From Fusobacterium mortiferum (GTDB lineage Bacteria; Fusobacteriota; Fusobacteriia; Fusobacteriales; Fusobacteriaceae), in assembly GCF_016900045.1 (NCBI RefSeq), contig NZ_JACSNP010000006.1, forward strand, positions 62,001 to 126,000: DNA of 64,000 bases. Direction: 5' to 3'. Within the stretch, counting starts at the first letter, position 1; each line of letters opens with the position of its first letter. The notes beneath the pieces are model-generated. The model made no database searches. It was not told the DNA's origin and saw nothing but the letters and a program-made list of their open reading frames with translations. Position numbers and translations under genes: made by a program. Of this stretch, positions 16,583 to 26,746 are shown in pieces.

Positions 16583-17365
16583 CTATAAATTAAAGAAGTC
16601 TTTCAAATATACAGCTACACCATCCTCTTTATTAGAAAGTGTTGTTATAGAAAATTTTTCTTTTAGAATATCTTGAGCATTTTCCATTATTACAGGATGT
16701 CCTACAGTTTTAAGCATATCTAGGTCATTTTCTCCATCTCCAAATGCTATAAAATCATTAGGAGTTAGATTAAAAATTTTAGCAAGATTTTCTATTCCTG
16801 TCCCCTTTGTACAATTTTTAGGGGCAATATCTAAGCAGGTAGCTTGAGATAACATAATCTCTGCTAAATGAGAGAACTTCTCTTTTAAAATAGCTACAAG
16901 TTCAATTAATACCTCTGGATTTTGATTAGTTACAATTATTTTATTTAAAGATGGAATATCCTCTTCCCTATCTACCCCAATCTCTGTAAAAAGTGGTCTA
17001 CTAGTAAAATCCTCTACAGGCTCTTCATTACTATGGAAGAGAAATTCATTTTGAAAGGCACTATAAAAGAGGTTGTTTCTTCTAATTTCCTTTAAAATTT
17101 GAGTAACAACATCTTGAGGAATTCTTTCATCAAAGATACACTCTCCCTCTGGAGTATATATATTAGCTCCATTGTTACATATTAGATAGGGAGTGATACC
17201 AAGTTGTTTTAAAATATCTTGTACTCCCTGTTGTCCTCTTCCAGTAGCTATAGCAAAATTTACACCGTTATCGACTAATTTTTTAATAGTTTCAACAGTA
17301 TAGTCACTAACTACGTTACGAGAGTGTAATAATGTTCCATCTAAATCTGATACAACAAATTTCAT
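16583..17365 (-). CDS. Cof-type HAD-family phosphatase
   Basis: A 260-residue cytoplasmic phosphatase of HAD class IIB. Motif I is SDLDGTLL (nucleophile Asp near residue 7, acid/base Asp two later), motif II is AIATGRG, motif III uses Lys in the CTKGTGIENL region, and motif IV is AFGDGENDLDML. Typical substrates are sugar phosphates or phosphorylated cofactors; it cannot be narrowed. GAGGTGATTTACTA before the ATG supports the start. It heads the yhdT-panF transcription unit on the minus strand. Confidence 0.9.
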   Translation of the reverse strand: MKFVVSDLDGTLLHSRNVVSDYTVETIKKLVDNGVNFAIATGRGQQGVQDILKQLGITPYLICNNGANIYTPEGECIFDERIPQDVVTQILKEIRRNNLFYSAFQNEFLFHSNEEPVEDFTSRPLFTEIGVDREEDIPSLNKIIVTNQNPEVLIELVAILKEKFSHLAEIMLSQATCLDIAPKNCTKGTGIENLAKIFNLTPNDFIAFGDGENDLDMLKTVGHPVIMENAQDILKEKFSITTLSNKEDGVAVYLKDFFNL

Positions 17366-17460
17366 TTAGTAAATCACCTCATATAAAAAATATACTCTAT
17401 TTTACCTTAAATTTTAAAAATTAGAAAGAAAAAAATTAAAATAGATTTCAGATAAAATAA

Positions 17461-17510
17461 AAAAAGGAGTATTTTAGCAGACAGTTTTCTGGTGAAACAC
17501 TCCTTTTAAT
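17461..17510 (-). terminator. terminator of the minus-strand two-component/Spy-like unit
   Basis: AAAAGGAGT at 17462-17470 is complementary to ACTCCTTTT at 17499-17507, and read on the minus strand it ends in a long T tract. Confidence 0.8.
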
Positions 17511-17525
17511 ATATTATTAATAGTT

Positions 17526-17879
17526 TTATTGATTGCTTGAAACAGGTGCTTGAGCTTGCGTAGTAAAGCTATTTTCAAATCTCTCTCTCATATTTGTAGT
17601 TCTATTTTTAGCCTCTTGAGTAGCAATTTCAATATTTAATTTTTCTATTTTATTCCAATTAGGTTTATCATTCAATAACTCTTTTCTAATCTCAAGTTTT
17701 TTCTCTTCAATCATTATTTTAGCTCTTTCAAGTTCAGGGTTTGTTCTACAATTTCCCTCTCTCATTTTAAGCATGTGTGGTGGAACAGGAGTAGAATCAT
17801 CTTTTAAATCATGCATTCTAGCAAATCCAGTTGAGCTAATAGCTAATATCATCATTGTTCCAATTAATATCTTTTTCAT
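17526..17879 (-). CDS. small exported protein, Spy/CpxP-like
   Basis: A 117-residue protein with a clear signal peptide (MKKILIGTMMILAISSTGFA, cleavage likely after residue 20). The mature part is a charged helix pair rich in Glu, Lys and Arg; the segment ending KKLEIRKELLNDKPNW resembles periplasmic Spy/CpxP-type proteins, but the LTxxQ motif is not obvious. It is 63 bases downstream of a sensor kinase on the same strand, as cpxP or spy genes often neighbour their regulators. GGGAGTG precedes the ATG. Role as an envelope-stress chaperone or sensor inhibitor is inference. Confidence 0.6.
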   Translation of the reverse strand: MKKILIGTMMILAISSTGFARMHDLKDDSTPVPPHMLKMREGNCRTNPELERAKIMIEEKKLEIRKELLNDKPNWNKIEKLNIEIATQEAKNRTTNMRERFENSFTTQAQAPVSSNQ

Positions 17880-17942
17880 AATACATCACTCCCTAATATC
17901 TTATCTTTTTATTTGTCTAAATTATAAATTTATTTTATGTCC

Positions 17943-19265
17943 TCAATATGTCAAAATAAATTTGAAATGGTTTTCCTCTATCTCAATCGAATAGTTGAAA
18001 GAGTGTAAATCTAAAATTCTCTTAATTAGAGATAGACCGAGTCCACTCCCATCAATATTTAATTCTGTAGCGGAGGTACCTCTATAAAATGGTTGAAATA
18101 GTTTATCAACACTTACTTTTTCAGCTAAATACATTGAATTTTTAAAAACTATACCATTTCCTATGGAATAAACCTCAATGATAGAATCCTCTGGGGAGTA
18201 TTTGAGGGCATTATTAACCAAGTTATCTATAACAACTTTAAAAAGTTTTTTATTGATAAAAAGGGTAAAATCTTTCAATTTAATCTCCCACTCTATATTT
18301 TTTTGTAATTCTAAAAGTTCAAATTTTTCTATACTTTCATGTAGTAATGTGAGTACAGAATACTCCTCTTTTTCAATATTCTTTTCAAGAGAGGATAGTT
18401 TAGATATAAGGAGCAGATCACTTACTAAGCTACTCATCTCCTTACTTTCTTTTAAAATAACCTTGTAGTAATCTTTTTTTAATTTTTCATCATTAACAGT
18501 ACCGTTTAATAGAGCTTGAGCATGAGTATTGATAACTGTGATAGGGGTTTTTAATTCATGTGAAGCATTTGAAACAAAACTATTTAGATTTTCAATAGAC
18601 GAGGAGATACTATTAGACATGATATTTATATTTTTACCTAACTCATTTAACTCATCTGATGTATTTAAAACAACCTCTTCTGAAAAATCTAGGTTAGTAA
18701 TCTGCTTCGCTACTCTGTTGAGCTCAGATATATTTTTAGTAATTTTTTTAGTAAAAAATCGACAGATAAATATACTTAAAATCATAGTTAAAACTAAGGT
18801 TATCATATGAAGAGAGTAAACCTCGTGTCTATGGCTACTCATAACAGAAAGTGAGGTTGTAACAAAGAGAATATCTTCGTCGGATAGTTCCTCTCTATAT
18901 ATTAATAGCATTACCTTTGAAAAAGGAAGTTGTTTTATATGAAATCCATCTTCATCTTGGTAAAAATCCTCATTTTCTTTCTTAGTAGAATAGCTGTAAT
19001 AGTTATCCTCTGTTTCTTTAGAAACTACATATATATTTATTCCCTCTTTATTTCTTAGTTCAGAAGCATAGTCTTTAAAAATATACTCATCTACAGATAG
19101 TTTTTTAGCATTTTTTACTATCTCTAAAATCTCACTTTTTTTTCTATTGATATAGAAAGAGTCAGCTAAAAAAGTACTGAAGAGATAACTTACAGTTATA
19201 GTAAAAATAATTAAAAATATGGATAAAGAGAATATCTTTTGAAAAAGACTAATTTTTATTTTCAT
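17943..19265 (-). CDS. membrane sensor histidine kinase
   Basis: A 440-residue inner-membrane kinase. A helix near residues 10-33 and a second near 152-172 flank a periplasmic sensor domain of about 115 residues. A HAMP linker follows, then the phospho-acceptor in SNASHELKTP (His near residue 237), the N box NLVNNALKYS near 349-358, and the G box GSGLGL near 407-412. It overlaps its response regulator by 17 bp. ATG at 19265 is taken, with GGGGTA upstream; a TTG one codon earlier is possible. Probably senses envelope conditions, given the exported protein downstream. Confidence 0.93.
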   Translation of the reverse strand: MKIKISLFQKIFSLSIFLIIFTITVSYLFSTFLADSFYINRKKSEILEIVKNAKKLSVDEYIFKDYASELRNKEGINIYVVSKETEDNYYSYSTKKENEDFYQDEDGFHIKQLPFSKVMLLIYREELSDEDILFVTTSLSVMSSHRHEVYSLHMITLVLTMILSIFICRFFTKKITKNISELNRVAKQITNLDFSEEVVLNTSDELNELGKNINIMSNSISSSIENLNSFVSNASHELKTPITVINTHAQALLNGTVNDEKLKKDYYKVILKESKEMSSLVSDLLLISKLSSLEKNIEKEEYSVLTLLHESIEKFELLELQKNIEWEIKLKDFTLFINKKLFKVVIDNLVNNALKYSPEDSIIEVYSIGNGIVFKNSMYLAEKVSVDKLFQPFYRGTSATELNIDGSGLGLSLIKRILDLHSFNYSIEIEENHFKFILTY

Positions 19266-19914
19266 CAAAACTGTACCCCATTCCTCTTATAGTTTTTAAT
19301 AGAAAATTGTAGTCACCAAGTTTTTTACGTATTCTTTTTACAAGGGTATCCACTACTCTGTCATCTCCTTCAAAATCAAATCCCCAGATCTCATTTAAAA
19401 GGTAATCTCTAGAGAAAATAATCCCCTTATTTTTTATCATATATTCAAGAAACTGTATCTCTCTTCTAGTAAGCTCAATACTTTCACCGCTTATATTGAT
19501 CTCTCCCTTTTTTATATCTATTGATAGAGATTCAAATTTATATATATTGTTATCATCTAATTTTAGTAGTTTTTTAACCTTAAGTAAGAGAATTTTTAAA
19601 TTAAATGGTTTAGTTATATAGTCGTCAGCTCCAATACTAAGTCCAGTATATTCATCAGCATCAGAATCTCTAGCTGTCATCATAATAATAGGAACATTAG
19701 AGGTTTTACGAATTTCCTTACACACCTCCCAACCAAGTTTTTTTGGTAGGTTGATATCAAGTAAAATCAAGTCAGGTTTCTCTTCGTAAAATTTATCTAC
19801 TCCAATTTCTCCATCAAAAGCTTTTATAACTTCAAAATCTTCCTGTGAAAATGTATCATAAAGAACTTGAGTAAGCTCTTTTTCATCCTCTATAATTAAA
19901 ATTTTTCTTTTCAT
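19249..19914 (-). CDS. OmpR-family response regulator
   Basis: A 221-residue cytoplasmic regulator with a receiver domain (acidic pair IEDE near residues 9-11, phospho-acceptor Asp53 in LLDINLP, TARDSDADE, and Lys in ITKPFN) and a C-terminal winged helix (ELTRREIQFLEYM; DDRVVDTLVKRIRKKLG). It is cognate to the kinase that overlaps it. The gene order regulator, kinase, small exported protein resembles Cpx-type modules. Target genes cannot be read from the sequence, although the linked exported protein is an obvious candidate. Confidence 0.93.
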   Translation of the reverse strand: MKRKILIIEDEKELTQVLYDTFSQEDFEVIKAFDGEIGVDKFYEEKPDLILLDINLPKKLGWEVCKEIRKTSNVPIIMMTARDSDADEYTGLSIGADDYITKPFNLKILLLKVKKLLKLDDNNIYKFESLSIDIKKGEINISGESIELTRREIQFLEYMIKNKGIIFSRDYLLNEIWGFDFEGDDRVVDTLVKRIRKKLGDYNFLLKTIRGMGYSFDENKN

Positions 19915-19944
19915 ATCTCCAATCCTTTTTATAAATTTTTAGAA

Positions 19945-19990
19945 TAAAGGGAGAAAAACTTACCATTCATAGTAAACTCTTCTCCCTAAT
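19945..19990 (-). terminator. terminator of ppaC
   Basis: AAGGGAGAA near 19947-19955 is complementary to TTCTCCCT at 19980-19987, with additional inner pairing; on the minus strand it runs into TTTATTCT. Confidence 0.65.
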
Positions 19991-20009
19991 TTAAAAAATT
20001 TTAATCTAA

Positions 20010-20948
20010 TTAGTTTTGGCTAGCTGTAAGCATGAAAGGAACTACTTGTTTCTTTCTAGAAACTACTCCCTCTAACCAAGCAGTTTTATTTTCTAATTTT
20101 ACATTGAAAGCCTTTTCTACTAACTCTGGGCATTTTCCAATCGTTAATACATAAGAACCAGCTTTAATGATATCAGTTATAACAAGTACAAATAGATCAT
20201 AGTTTGCTTTTTCACTCATAGAGTTCATAGCAGCTTCTAATTCAGCTTGAGTATTTAAAAGTCCAGCTACATCAACAGTATTAACTTGAGCAACAGCTAC
20301 TTTTTTACCATTCATATCAAACTCTTTCATATCTATTGTGATAACTTCTTCTGGAGTTTTATCAGATAATGAAGTTCCTTCAATAAGAAGTTTCATTCCA
20401 TAATCTTCAAAATTTTCCTCTCCACAGATTTTAGAAAGCTCTTTTACAGCTTCAACATCTTCAGGTGTGCAAGTTGGAGATTTGAATAATAAAGTATCAG
20501 AGATGATAGCACTCATCATAAGTCCAGCTGCCATCTTAGATGGAGTAATTCCAGCTTGTTTGAATAATCTATATACTAAAGTACAAGTACATCCAACTGT
20601 ATCAGCAGTAATTTTTAAAGGCTCATCAGTAACTAAGCCAAATTTATGGTGATCAACAACTTCTATTATTTTAGCATTTTCAATTCCATCAGCTGTTTGT
20701 ATTTTTTCGTTGTGGTCAACTAAAATAACCTCTTTTTTACCATTTTCATCTGGATTTACATTTTCTATAAATAGAGGTGCTTCAGCTCCAAAGTGGTTTA
20801 GAGCAAATTGAGTTTCTCTACTTACATTTCCAAGTCTACAAGGTACAACATTAACACCTTGAACATTTTTTAACTCAGCGAAAGATATTGCTGAACATAT
20901 AGAATCAGTATCTGGATTTTTATGTCCAAAAACAAGAATTTTTTTCAT
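20010..20948 (-). CDS. ppaC: manganese-dependent inorganic pyrophosphatase
   Basis: Hydrolyses pyrophosphate to phosphate in the cytoplasm. The 312-residue protein is a family II (DHH) enzyme: GHKNPDTDSICSA near the N-terminus, VDHNE, the DHH motif in EVVDHHKFG, and the C-terminal DHHA2 domain ending SRKKQVVPFM, with the RKKQ substrate-binding motif. Length is standard. AAGGAGGAG precedes the ATG. It is monocistronic on the minus strand. Confidence 0.95.
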   Translation of the reverse strand: MKKILVFGHKNPDTDSICSAISFAELKNVQGVNVVPCRLGNVSRETQFALNHFGAEAPLFIENVNPDENGKKEVILVDHNEKIQTADGIENAKIIEVVDHHKFGLVTDEPLKITADTVGCTCTLVYRLFKQAGITPSKMAAGLMMSAIISDTLLFKSPTCTPEDVEAVKELSKICGEENFEDYGMKLLIEGTSLSDKTPEEVITIDMKEFDMNGKKVAVAQVNTVDVAGLLNTQAELEAAMNSMSEKANYDLFVLVITDIIKAGSYVLTIGKCPELVEKAFNVKLENKTAWLEGVVSRKKQVVPFMLTASQN

Positions 20949-21061
20949 AACTCCTCCTTAAAAATATATACTTACTTAAATATAATACCATTTTTTTTAA
21001 GATTTAGGAATAGGAAAAATAAAAAAAGCAAGGAAATAGAAGAGATGAATTGAAAAAAACT

Positions 21062-21091
21062 TAGACAAAATAAGAGAGAGTGTATTATAAT
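21062..21091 (+). promoter_or_regulatory. promoter of ligA
   Basis: TAGACA at 21062-21067 and TATAAT at 21086-21091 with an 18-bp spacer, 34 bp before the ligA start. Confidence 0.6.
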
Positions 21092-21124
21092 TTAATTGTA
21101 AAGTTAAATTGAGAGGAGAAAATT

Positions 21125-23137
21125 GTGAAAAAATATATAAAAGAGTTAAGAGAGAAGATAAAAAAGTACAGTGATTACTACTATACAAATAATGAAAGTC
21201 TTATATCTGATGTTGAATTTGATAAATTATTAGCAGAGTTAAAAGAGTTAGAGGAGAAATATCCTGAATATAGAGAGGAAAACTCACCGACAGAGGTGGT
21301 AGGAGCGACATCACTTAAAGAGACAAAGTTTCAAAAGGTGACACATAAAAAACCTATGTTAAGTCTGTCAAACTCATATAACGAAGGGGATATAGCAGAC
21401 TTTATAGAAAGAATAAAAAAGTTACTTCCTGAAGAAAAGGAGATAAACTATGCTTTAGAGTTAAAATTAGATGGATTGTCTTTGAGTATTCAATATGAAA
21501 ATGGAAAACTTGTAAGGGCAGTAACTAGAGGAGATGGAGTAGTAGGTGAGGATGTTACTGAAAATATTTTAGAGATCTCTTCTATTCCAAGGGAATTAAA
21601 GGAAAAGGTAAGTATAGAGATAAGAGGAGAGGTTGTACTACCATTATCTAAATTTGAGGAGTTAAACAGAAAGAGATTGGAGAATGGAGAAGAGGTTTTT
21701 GCTAATCCAAGAAATGCGGCTGCTGGAACTTTAAGACAGTTAGATTCAAGTATAATAAGAGAAAGAGGGCTAGATGCTTATTTCTATTTTTTAGTTGATG
21801 CACAAAATTATGGAGTAAAAACACATAGTGAGAGTATAAAGTATCTTTCAAAACTGGGAATAAAAACGACTGGAGTATGTGAGGTATTGAAAAACTCTTC
21901 AGAATTGATAGAGAGAATTGAGTATTGGGGAGCTAAAAGAGAAGAGCTAGACTATGAAACTGATGGAATGGTAATAAAGGTAAATAATATAGAGTTATGG
22001 GATATACTAGGAAATACTACTAAAAGTCCTAGATGGGCAATAGCTTTTAAATTTCCAGCTAAACAGGTGACTACTAAAATTTTAGGGGTAACTTGGCAGG
22101 TAGGAAGAACTGGAAAGGTAACACCAGTAGCTGAGTTAGAAGAGGTAGAACTATCAGGAAGTAAGGTAAAAAGAGCTAGTTTACATAATTATCAAGAGAT
22201 AGAGAGAAAAGATATAAGGGTAAGAGATAGTGTATTTATAGAAAAAGCAGCTGAGATAATTCCTCAGGTTGTAAAATCTGTAAAGGAGTTAAGAGATGGA
22301 AGTGAGATAATAATAACAGAACCTACTAATTGTCCAATATGCAATACAGTATTGGAAAGAGAAGAGGGGCAAGTGGATATAAAGTGTCCAAACATGGCTT
22401 GTCCAGGAAAAGTAGAGGGAGAGTTGATATATTTTGTTTCACGTGATGCTATGAATATAGCTGGTTTTGGTAGTAAGCTGGTAGAGAATATGCTAAGACT
22501 TGGATTTATAAAGAATATTGTAGATATCTATGAGTTAAAAAATCATAGAGAGGAGCTTGAGAAGCTTGATAAGATGGGGAAAAAGAGTGTAGATAATCTT
22601 CTGAATGCTATTGAGACTAGTAAAACTAGAGAGTATTCAAAAGTTTTATGTGCTTTAGGAATTCCATTTGTAGGGAAAACTTCAGCTAAACTTTTAGCAG
22701 AGGCAAGTGAAAATATTGATAATTTAATGAATATGAGTATTGAGGAGTTAATGGAGATAGAGGGAGTTGGAGATAAAATGGCTCAAGCTATCTATGAGTT
22801 TTTTAGAGATGAAGAGAAGAAAAAACTTATAGAGGGATTAAAAATAAATGGACTTACTTTTGCTCAAGAAAAGAAGGAGGAGTTACCTGAAGATGAGAAA
22901 GTGTTTACAGGAAAAACATTTTTATTTACAGGAACTTTGAAAAATTTCACAAGAAATGAGATAAAGGAAGAGATAGAAAAATTAGGTGGTAAAAATCTTT
23001 CTGCAGTAAGTAAAAATCTAGATTATCTAATAGTTGGAGAGAAAGCTGGAAGTAAATTAAAGAAAGCTCAAGAGATAGGAAGTATTAAGATAATTACTGA
23101 GAATGAGTTTATGGAAATTTGTAAAAAGAGGAGTTAA
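21125..23137 (+). CDS. ligA: NAD-dependent DNA ligase LigA
   Basis: Seals nicks in DNA during replication and repair using NAD. The 670-residue protein has the Ia domain at the N-terminus, the adenylation motif LKLDG (Lys114), EIRGEV, DGMVIKV, an OB fold, a four-cysteine zinc finger (CPIC and KCPNMACPG), helix-hairpin-helix repeats (IEGVGDKMA), and a C-terminal BRCT domain from about residue 590 (GKTFLFTGTL). It uses GTG at 21125, supported by GAGAGGAG upstream. It is complete and normal in length. Confidence 0.96.
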   Translation: MKKYIKELREKIKKYSDYYYTNNESLISDVEFDKLLAELKELEEKYPEYREENSPTEVVGATSLKETKFQKVTHKKPMLSLSNSYNEGDIADFIERIKKLLPEEKEINYALELKLDGLSLSIQYENGKLVRAVTRGDGVVGEDVTENILEISSIPRELKEKVSIEIRGEVVLPLSKFEELNRKRLENGEEVFANPRNAAAGTLRQLDSSIIRERGLDAYFYFLVDAQNYGVKTHSESIKYLSKLGIKTTGVCEVLKNSSELIERIEYWGAKREELDYETDGMVIKVNNIELWDILGNTTKSPRWAIAFKFPAKQVTTKILGVTWQVGRTGKVTPVAELEEVELSGSKVKRASLHNYQEIERKDIRVRDSVFIEKAAEIIPQVVKSVKELRDGSEIIITEPTNCPICNTVLEREEGQVDIKCPNMACPGKVEGELIYFVSRDAMNIAGFGSKLVENMLRLGFIKNIVDIYELKNHREELEKLDKMGKKSVDNLLNAIETSKTREYSKVLCALGIPFVGKTSAKLLAEASENIDNLMNMSIEELMEIEGVGDKMAQAIYEFFRDEEKKKLIEGLKINGLTFAQEKKEELPEDEKVFTGKTFLFTGTLKNFTRNEIKEEIEKLGGKNLSAVSKNLDYLIVGEKAGSKLKKAQEIGSIKIITENEFMEICKKRS

Positions 23138-23149
23138 AAATAGGTTTAT

Positions 23150-23178
23150 TTGACTAATATCTCATTTTGTGATAGCAT
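23150..23178 (+). promoter_or_regulatory. promoter of secA
   Basis: TTGACT at 23150-23155, 17-bp spacer, TAGCAT at 23173-23178 with TGA before it (extended -10). Confidence 0.55.
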
Positions 23179-23224
23179 ATAGTCTGAAGAAGTGTATTTA
23201 AAAAAATTGAAGAGAGGAACATCA

Positions 23225-25903
23225 ATGATAGGAAATATTTTAAAAAAGATCTTTGGAACAAAAAATGATAGAGAAGTAAAAAGAATTAGAAAGATAGTAG
23301 CTGCTATTAACTCATTAGAGCCAGATTTTGAAAAATTAACTGATGAGCAATTAAAAGAGAAAACAGCTATATTTAAAGAGAGATTAGCTAAGGGAGAAAC
23401 TTTAGATGATATTATGGTAGAAGCTTTTGCTACTGTAAGAGAGGCATCAAAGAGAATACTTGGTATGAGACACTACGATGTACAACTTATTGGTGGTATT
23501 GTACTTCATGAAGGAAAAATAACAGAGATGAAAACTGGAGAGGGAAAAACATTAGTTGCAACATGTCCAGTATATTTAAATGCTCTAGCTGGAAAGGGAG
23601 TACATGTAATTACTGTAAACGACTATCTAGCTGCCAGAGATAGAGATATAATGGGGAAATTATACTCTTTCTTAGGATTAACTTCAGGAGTAATTTTAAA
23701 TGGAGTTTCTGGAGAGGAGAGAAAAGCTGCGTATAGAGCTGATATAACTTATGGAACTAACTCTGAATTTGGATTTGATTATTTAAGAGATAACATGGTT
23801 AGCTCTTTAGAAGAAAAGGTTCAAAGAGAGTTAAACTTCTGTATAGTGGACGAGGTTGACTCAATTTTAATAGATGAGGCAAGAACACCTTTAATAATTT
23901 CAGGAGCTGCTGAGGATACAACAAAATGGTATCAAGTTTTCTATCAAGTAGTTTCTATGTTAAATAGAAGTTATGAGACAGAACAAGTAAAGGATCCTAG
24001 ACAAAAAAGTGAGTTACCAGCTGATAAGTTTGAAGATTATGAAGTTGACGAAAAGGCAAAAAATATAGTTTTAACAGAAAAAGGAATAGCAAAGGTAGAG
24101 AAATTCTTAAAGTTAGATAACCTATATTCACCTGAAAATGTAGAGTTAACTCACTATCTAAATCAAGCTTTAAAAGCTAAGGAGCTATTTAAAAGAGATA
24201 GAGATTATCTTGTAAGAGATGGACAAGTAATAATCATAGACGAATTTACAGGAAGAGCTATGGAAGGAAGAAGATATTCTGATGGACTTCATCAAGCTAT
24301 AGAAGCTAAAGAGGGAGTTCAAATAGCTGGAGAAAATCAAACTCTTGCAACAATAACTTTACAAAACTACTTCAGAATGTATAATAAACTTTCGGGAATG
24401 ACAGGTACAGCTGAAACTGAGGCTGCAGAGTTTGTACATACTTATGGTTTACAAATAGTTGTAATACCAACAAATAAACCAGTTCAAAGAGTGGATCATC
24501 CAGACTTAGTTTATAAGACTCGTAAAGAGAAGATAGAAGCAATAATTAAGAGAATAGAGGAACTTCATGCTAAAGGGCAACCAGTTCTTGTAGGAACGAT
24601 ATCAATTAAAAGTTCAGAGGAGCTATCAGAGCTATTAAAAGCTAGAAAGATAAAGCACAATGTATTAAATGCTAAGTATCACGCACAAGAGGCGGAAATA
24701 GTAGCTCAAGCTGGTAGATTTGGAGCAGTTACAATAGCTACAAATATGGCAGGAAGAGGAACAGATATCATGCTTGGAGGAAACCCAGAATTCTTAGCTA
24801 TGGCAGAGGTTGGAAGTAAAGATGCTGAAAACTATGAAGAGGTATTGAAAAAATATGAGGTTCAATGTAAGGCTGAGGGAGAAAAGGTAAAAGCTATAGG
24901 TGGATTATTCATATTAGGTACTGAAAGACATGAATCGAGAAGAATAGATAATCAGTTAAGAGGAAGAGCTGGAAGACAAGGGGACCCAGGAGAGTCAGAG
25001 TTCTATCTATCATTAGAAGATGATTTAATGAGATTATTCGGTTCAGATAGGGTAAAAGCAGTGATGGAGAAATTGGGATTACCAGAGGGAGAGCCAATAA
25101 CTCACTCAATGATAAATAAAGCTATTGCTAACGCTCAAACTAAAATTGAAGCGAGAAACTTCGGAATAAGAAAGAACTTACTAGAGTATGATGATGTTAT
25201 GAATAAACAAAGAACAGCTATATACGATAGTAGAAATGAAGCTATGGCTAAAGAGGATCTGAAAGATAGTATCATAAAAATGTTACATGAGGTTATATAT
25301 AGTCAAGTAGCAAGAAGATTTAATGGAGAGTATAAAGAGGACTGGGATATAAATGGTCTTGTAGAGTACTTAAGAGAAAATTATGGATATATAATTGAAG
25401 ATATGGAAGAATATAAATCTATGAGTATAGAGGATTATAGCAAGAAAATTTATGATAAAATCTGTGCTCAATATGATGAAAAAGAGGCTAAAGTAGGAAG
25501 AGAATTAATGAGAAGACTAGAGAAGTATATTCTATTTGAAGTTATTGATGCTAGATGGAGAGAGCACTTAAAAGCATTAGATGGTTTAAAAGAGGGAATA
25601 TACTTAAGAGCTTATGGACAAAAAAATCCAGTTGTTGAGTATAAATTAGTTTCTGGAGAGCTTTATGAGCAAATGGTAGAAACTATAAAAGAGCAAACGA
25701 CATCTTTCCTATTTAAAGTAATAATTAAAAATCCTGAAGATGAAGAGATGCCTGTGAGAAATGAGCAAGATGAGATAACAGGTTATGTTTCAGAGGGAGA
25801 AAATGGTATAGAGAAGGTAGAGGTTGAAGAGGAAATTACTCCAGACTCACCATGCCCATGTGGAAGTGGAAAAAAATATAAAAATTGTTGTGGAAGAGTA
25901 TAA
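23225..25903 (+). CDS. secA: preprotein translocase ATPase SecA
   Basis: The motor of Sec-dependent protein export, acting at SecYEG. The 892-residue protein contains Walker A in [11 protein letters not shown], Walker B in [26 protein letters not shown], the [19 protein letters not shown] motif VI, and the C-terminal zinc-binding [14 protein letters not shown] that binds SecB or the ribosome. ATG at 23225 ([11 protein letters not shown]) is preferred over an in-frame start 33 bases earlier, because GAGAGGAAC fits as the ribosome site. A lipoprotein gene follows after 11 bases, so the two are likely cotranscribed. Confidence 0.97.
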   Translation: MIGNILKKIFGTKNDREVKRIRKIVAAINSLEPDFEKLTDEQLKEKTAIFKERLAKGETLDDIMVEAFATVREASKRILGMRHYDVQLIGGIVLHEGKITEMKTGEGKTLVATCPVYLNALAGKGVHVITVNDYLAARDRDIMGKLYSFLGLTSGVILNGVSGEERKAAYRADITYGTNSEFGFDYLRDNMVSSLEEKVQRELNFCIVDEVDSILIDEARTPLIISGAAEDTTKWYQVFYQVVSMLNRSYETEQVKDPRQKSELPADKFEDYEVDEKAKNIVLTEKGIAKVEKFLKLDNLYSPENVELTHYLNQALKAKELFKRDRDYLVRDGQVIIIDEFTGRAMEGRRYSDGLHQAIEAKEGVQIAGENQTLATITLQNYFRMYNKLSGMTGTAETEAAEFVHTYGLQIVVIPTNKPVQRVDHPDLVYKTRKEKIEAIIKRIEELHAKGQPVLVGTISIKSSEELSELLKARKIKHNVLNAKYHAQEAEIVAQAGRFGAVTIATNMAGRGTDIMLGGNPEFLAMAEVGSKDAENYEEVLKKYEVQCKAEGEKVKAIGGLFILGTERHESRRIDNQLRGRAGRQGDPGESEFYLSLEDDLMRLFGSDRVKAVMEKLGLPEGEPITHSMINKAIANAQTKIEARNFGIRKNLLEYDDVMNKQRTAIYDSRNEAMAKEDLKDSIIKMLHEVIYSQVARRFNGEYKEDWDINGLVEYLRENYGYIIEDMEEYKSMSIEDYSKKIYDKICAQYDEKEAKVGRELMRRLEKYILFEVIDARWREHLKALDGLKEGIYLRAYGQKNPVVEYKLVSGELYEQMVETIKEQTTSFLFKVIIKNPEDEEMPVRNEQDEITGYVSEGENGIEKVEVEEEITPDSPCPCGSGKKYKNCCGRV

Positions 25904-25914
25904 GGAGGCTAATG

Positions 25915-26655
25915 ATGAAAAGATTAGTGGTAGGACTTTTTGCAGTGGTAATGTTTATTTCATGTAGTTCATTGGAAAAGGGAACTTCATTAGAGCAAAA
26001 ATATTCAATTACTAAGGAATCAGCTAAAAATTGGGATAAAACAATAATTCAAGTAGTTAAAGGTGAATCTTTAATAGAGGATTGGTATGGGAATGAAAAT
26101 CCAATTATATATCTAAGAAAAACAGGAAAAATGAGTGAAAAGGATTTTAACTTCTTAACATCACTTGAGAAAAAAGATGCTACAGCTATTACAGATGAAG
26201 AGTATAATGACTTTGTAGACTTAGTAAAAAAATATAATAAAAAATTACCAAGAAAATTCTATCTTGCAGATGAAAACTTAAAAAATCCTAAAGGTTTAGT
26301 AGATAGAATGGTAAGAGAATCTTTTGTAAAAATGGATAACCCATCTACACATATAAAAAATGTAGTTGCAACTCAAGAAGAATGGGAGCAAATCGTAGTT
26401 TTCTCTCAACAAAATGATCTTTCAGAAAAAGATACTAAAAAATTAAGAAAAATGTTAAATAAATTTATAAAAAGAGATGAATTCTATGATGAAAGAGCTT
26501 GGTACAATAGAGAGATATCAGAGAGAGTTATTGAGATTACAAATATTGATGCAAAAGAGAATATAACATCATTGGAAAAGAACAATGTAAATGCTAAGGC
26601 ACTATACATTGCATATCCAGAGTATTTCTCAACTTTAGAAAAATGGGATGACTAA
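25915..26655 (+). CDS. putative lipoprotein of unknown function
   Basis: A 246-residue protein with a lipoprotein signal: basic start KRLVVGLF, hydrophobic core, then FISC with the acylated Cys near residue 17. The mature protein is strongly charged with Lys and Glu, and predicted mostly helical (EKKDATAITDEEYNDFVD). No family is recognised. It begins 11 bases after secA, and AAGGAGG at 25902-25908 favours the second of two adjacent ATGs, at 25915. Linkage to secA may only reflect local order. Confidence 0.75.
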   Translation: MKRLVVGLFAVVMFISCSSLEKGTSLEQKYSITKESAKNWDKTIIQVVKGESLIEDWYGNENPIIYLRKTGKMSEKDFNFLTSLEKKDATAITDEEYNDFVDLVKKYNKKLPRKFYLADENLKNPKGLVDRMVRESFVKMDNPSTHIKNVVATQEEWEQIVVFSQQNDLSEKDTKKLRKMLNKFIKRDEFYDERAWYNREISERVIEITNIDAKENITSLEKNNVNAKALYIAYPEYFSTLEKWDD

Positions 26656-26676
26656 GAGAAATAAAGTTTAGTTAAT

Positions 26677-26722
26677 GGAAGGGGGAGAAAAGTTTGTTTA
26701 TAAATTTTTCTCCCTTAAAATA
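26677..26722 (+). terminator. terminator after secA-lipoprotein
   Basis: GGGGGAGAAAAGTTT (26680-26694) pairs with AAATTTTTCTCCC (26702-26714) with one internal mismatch, followed by TT and an A-rich tail. Confidence 0.7.
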
Positions 26723-26746
26723 TTCTAAGTAGTTGAGAGGGAAAAA

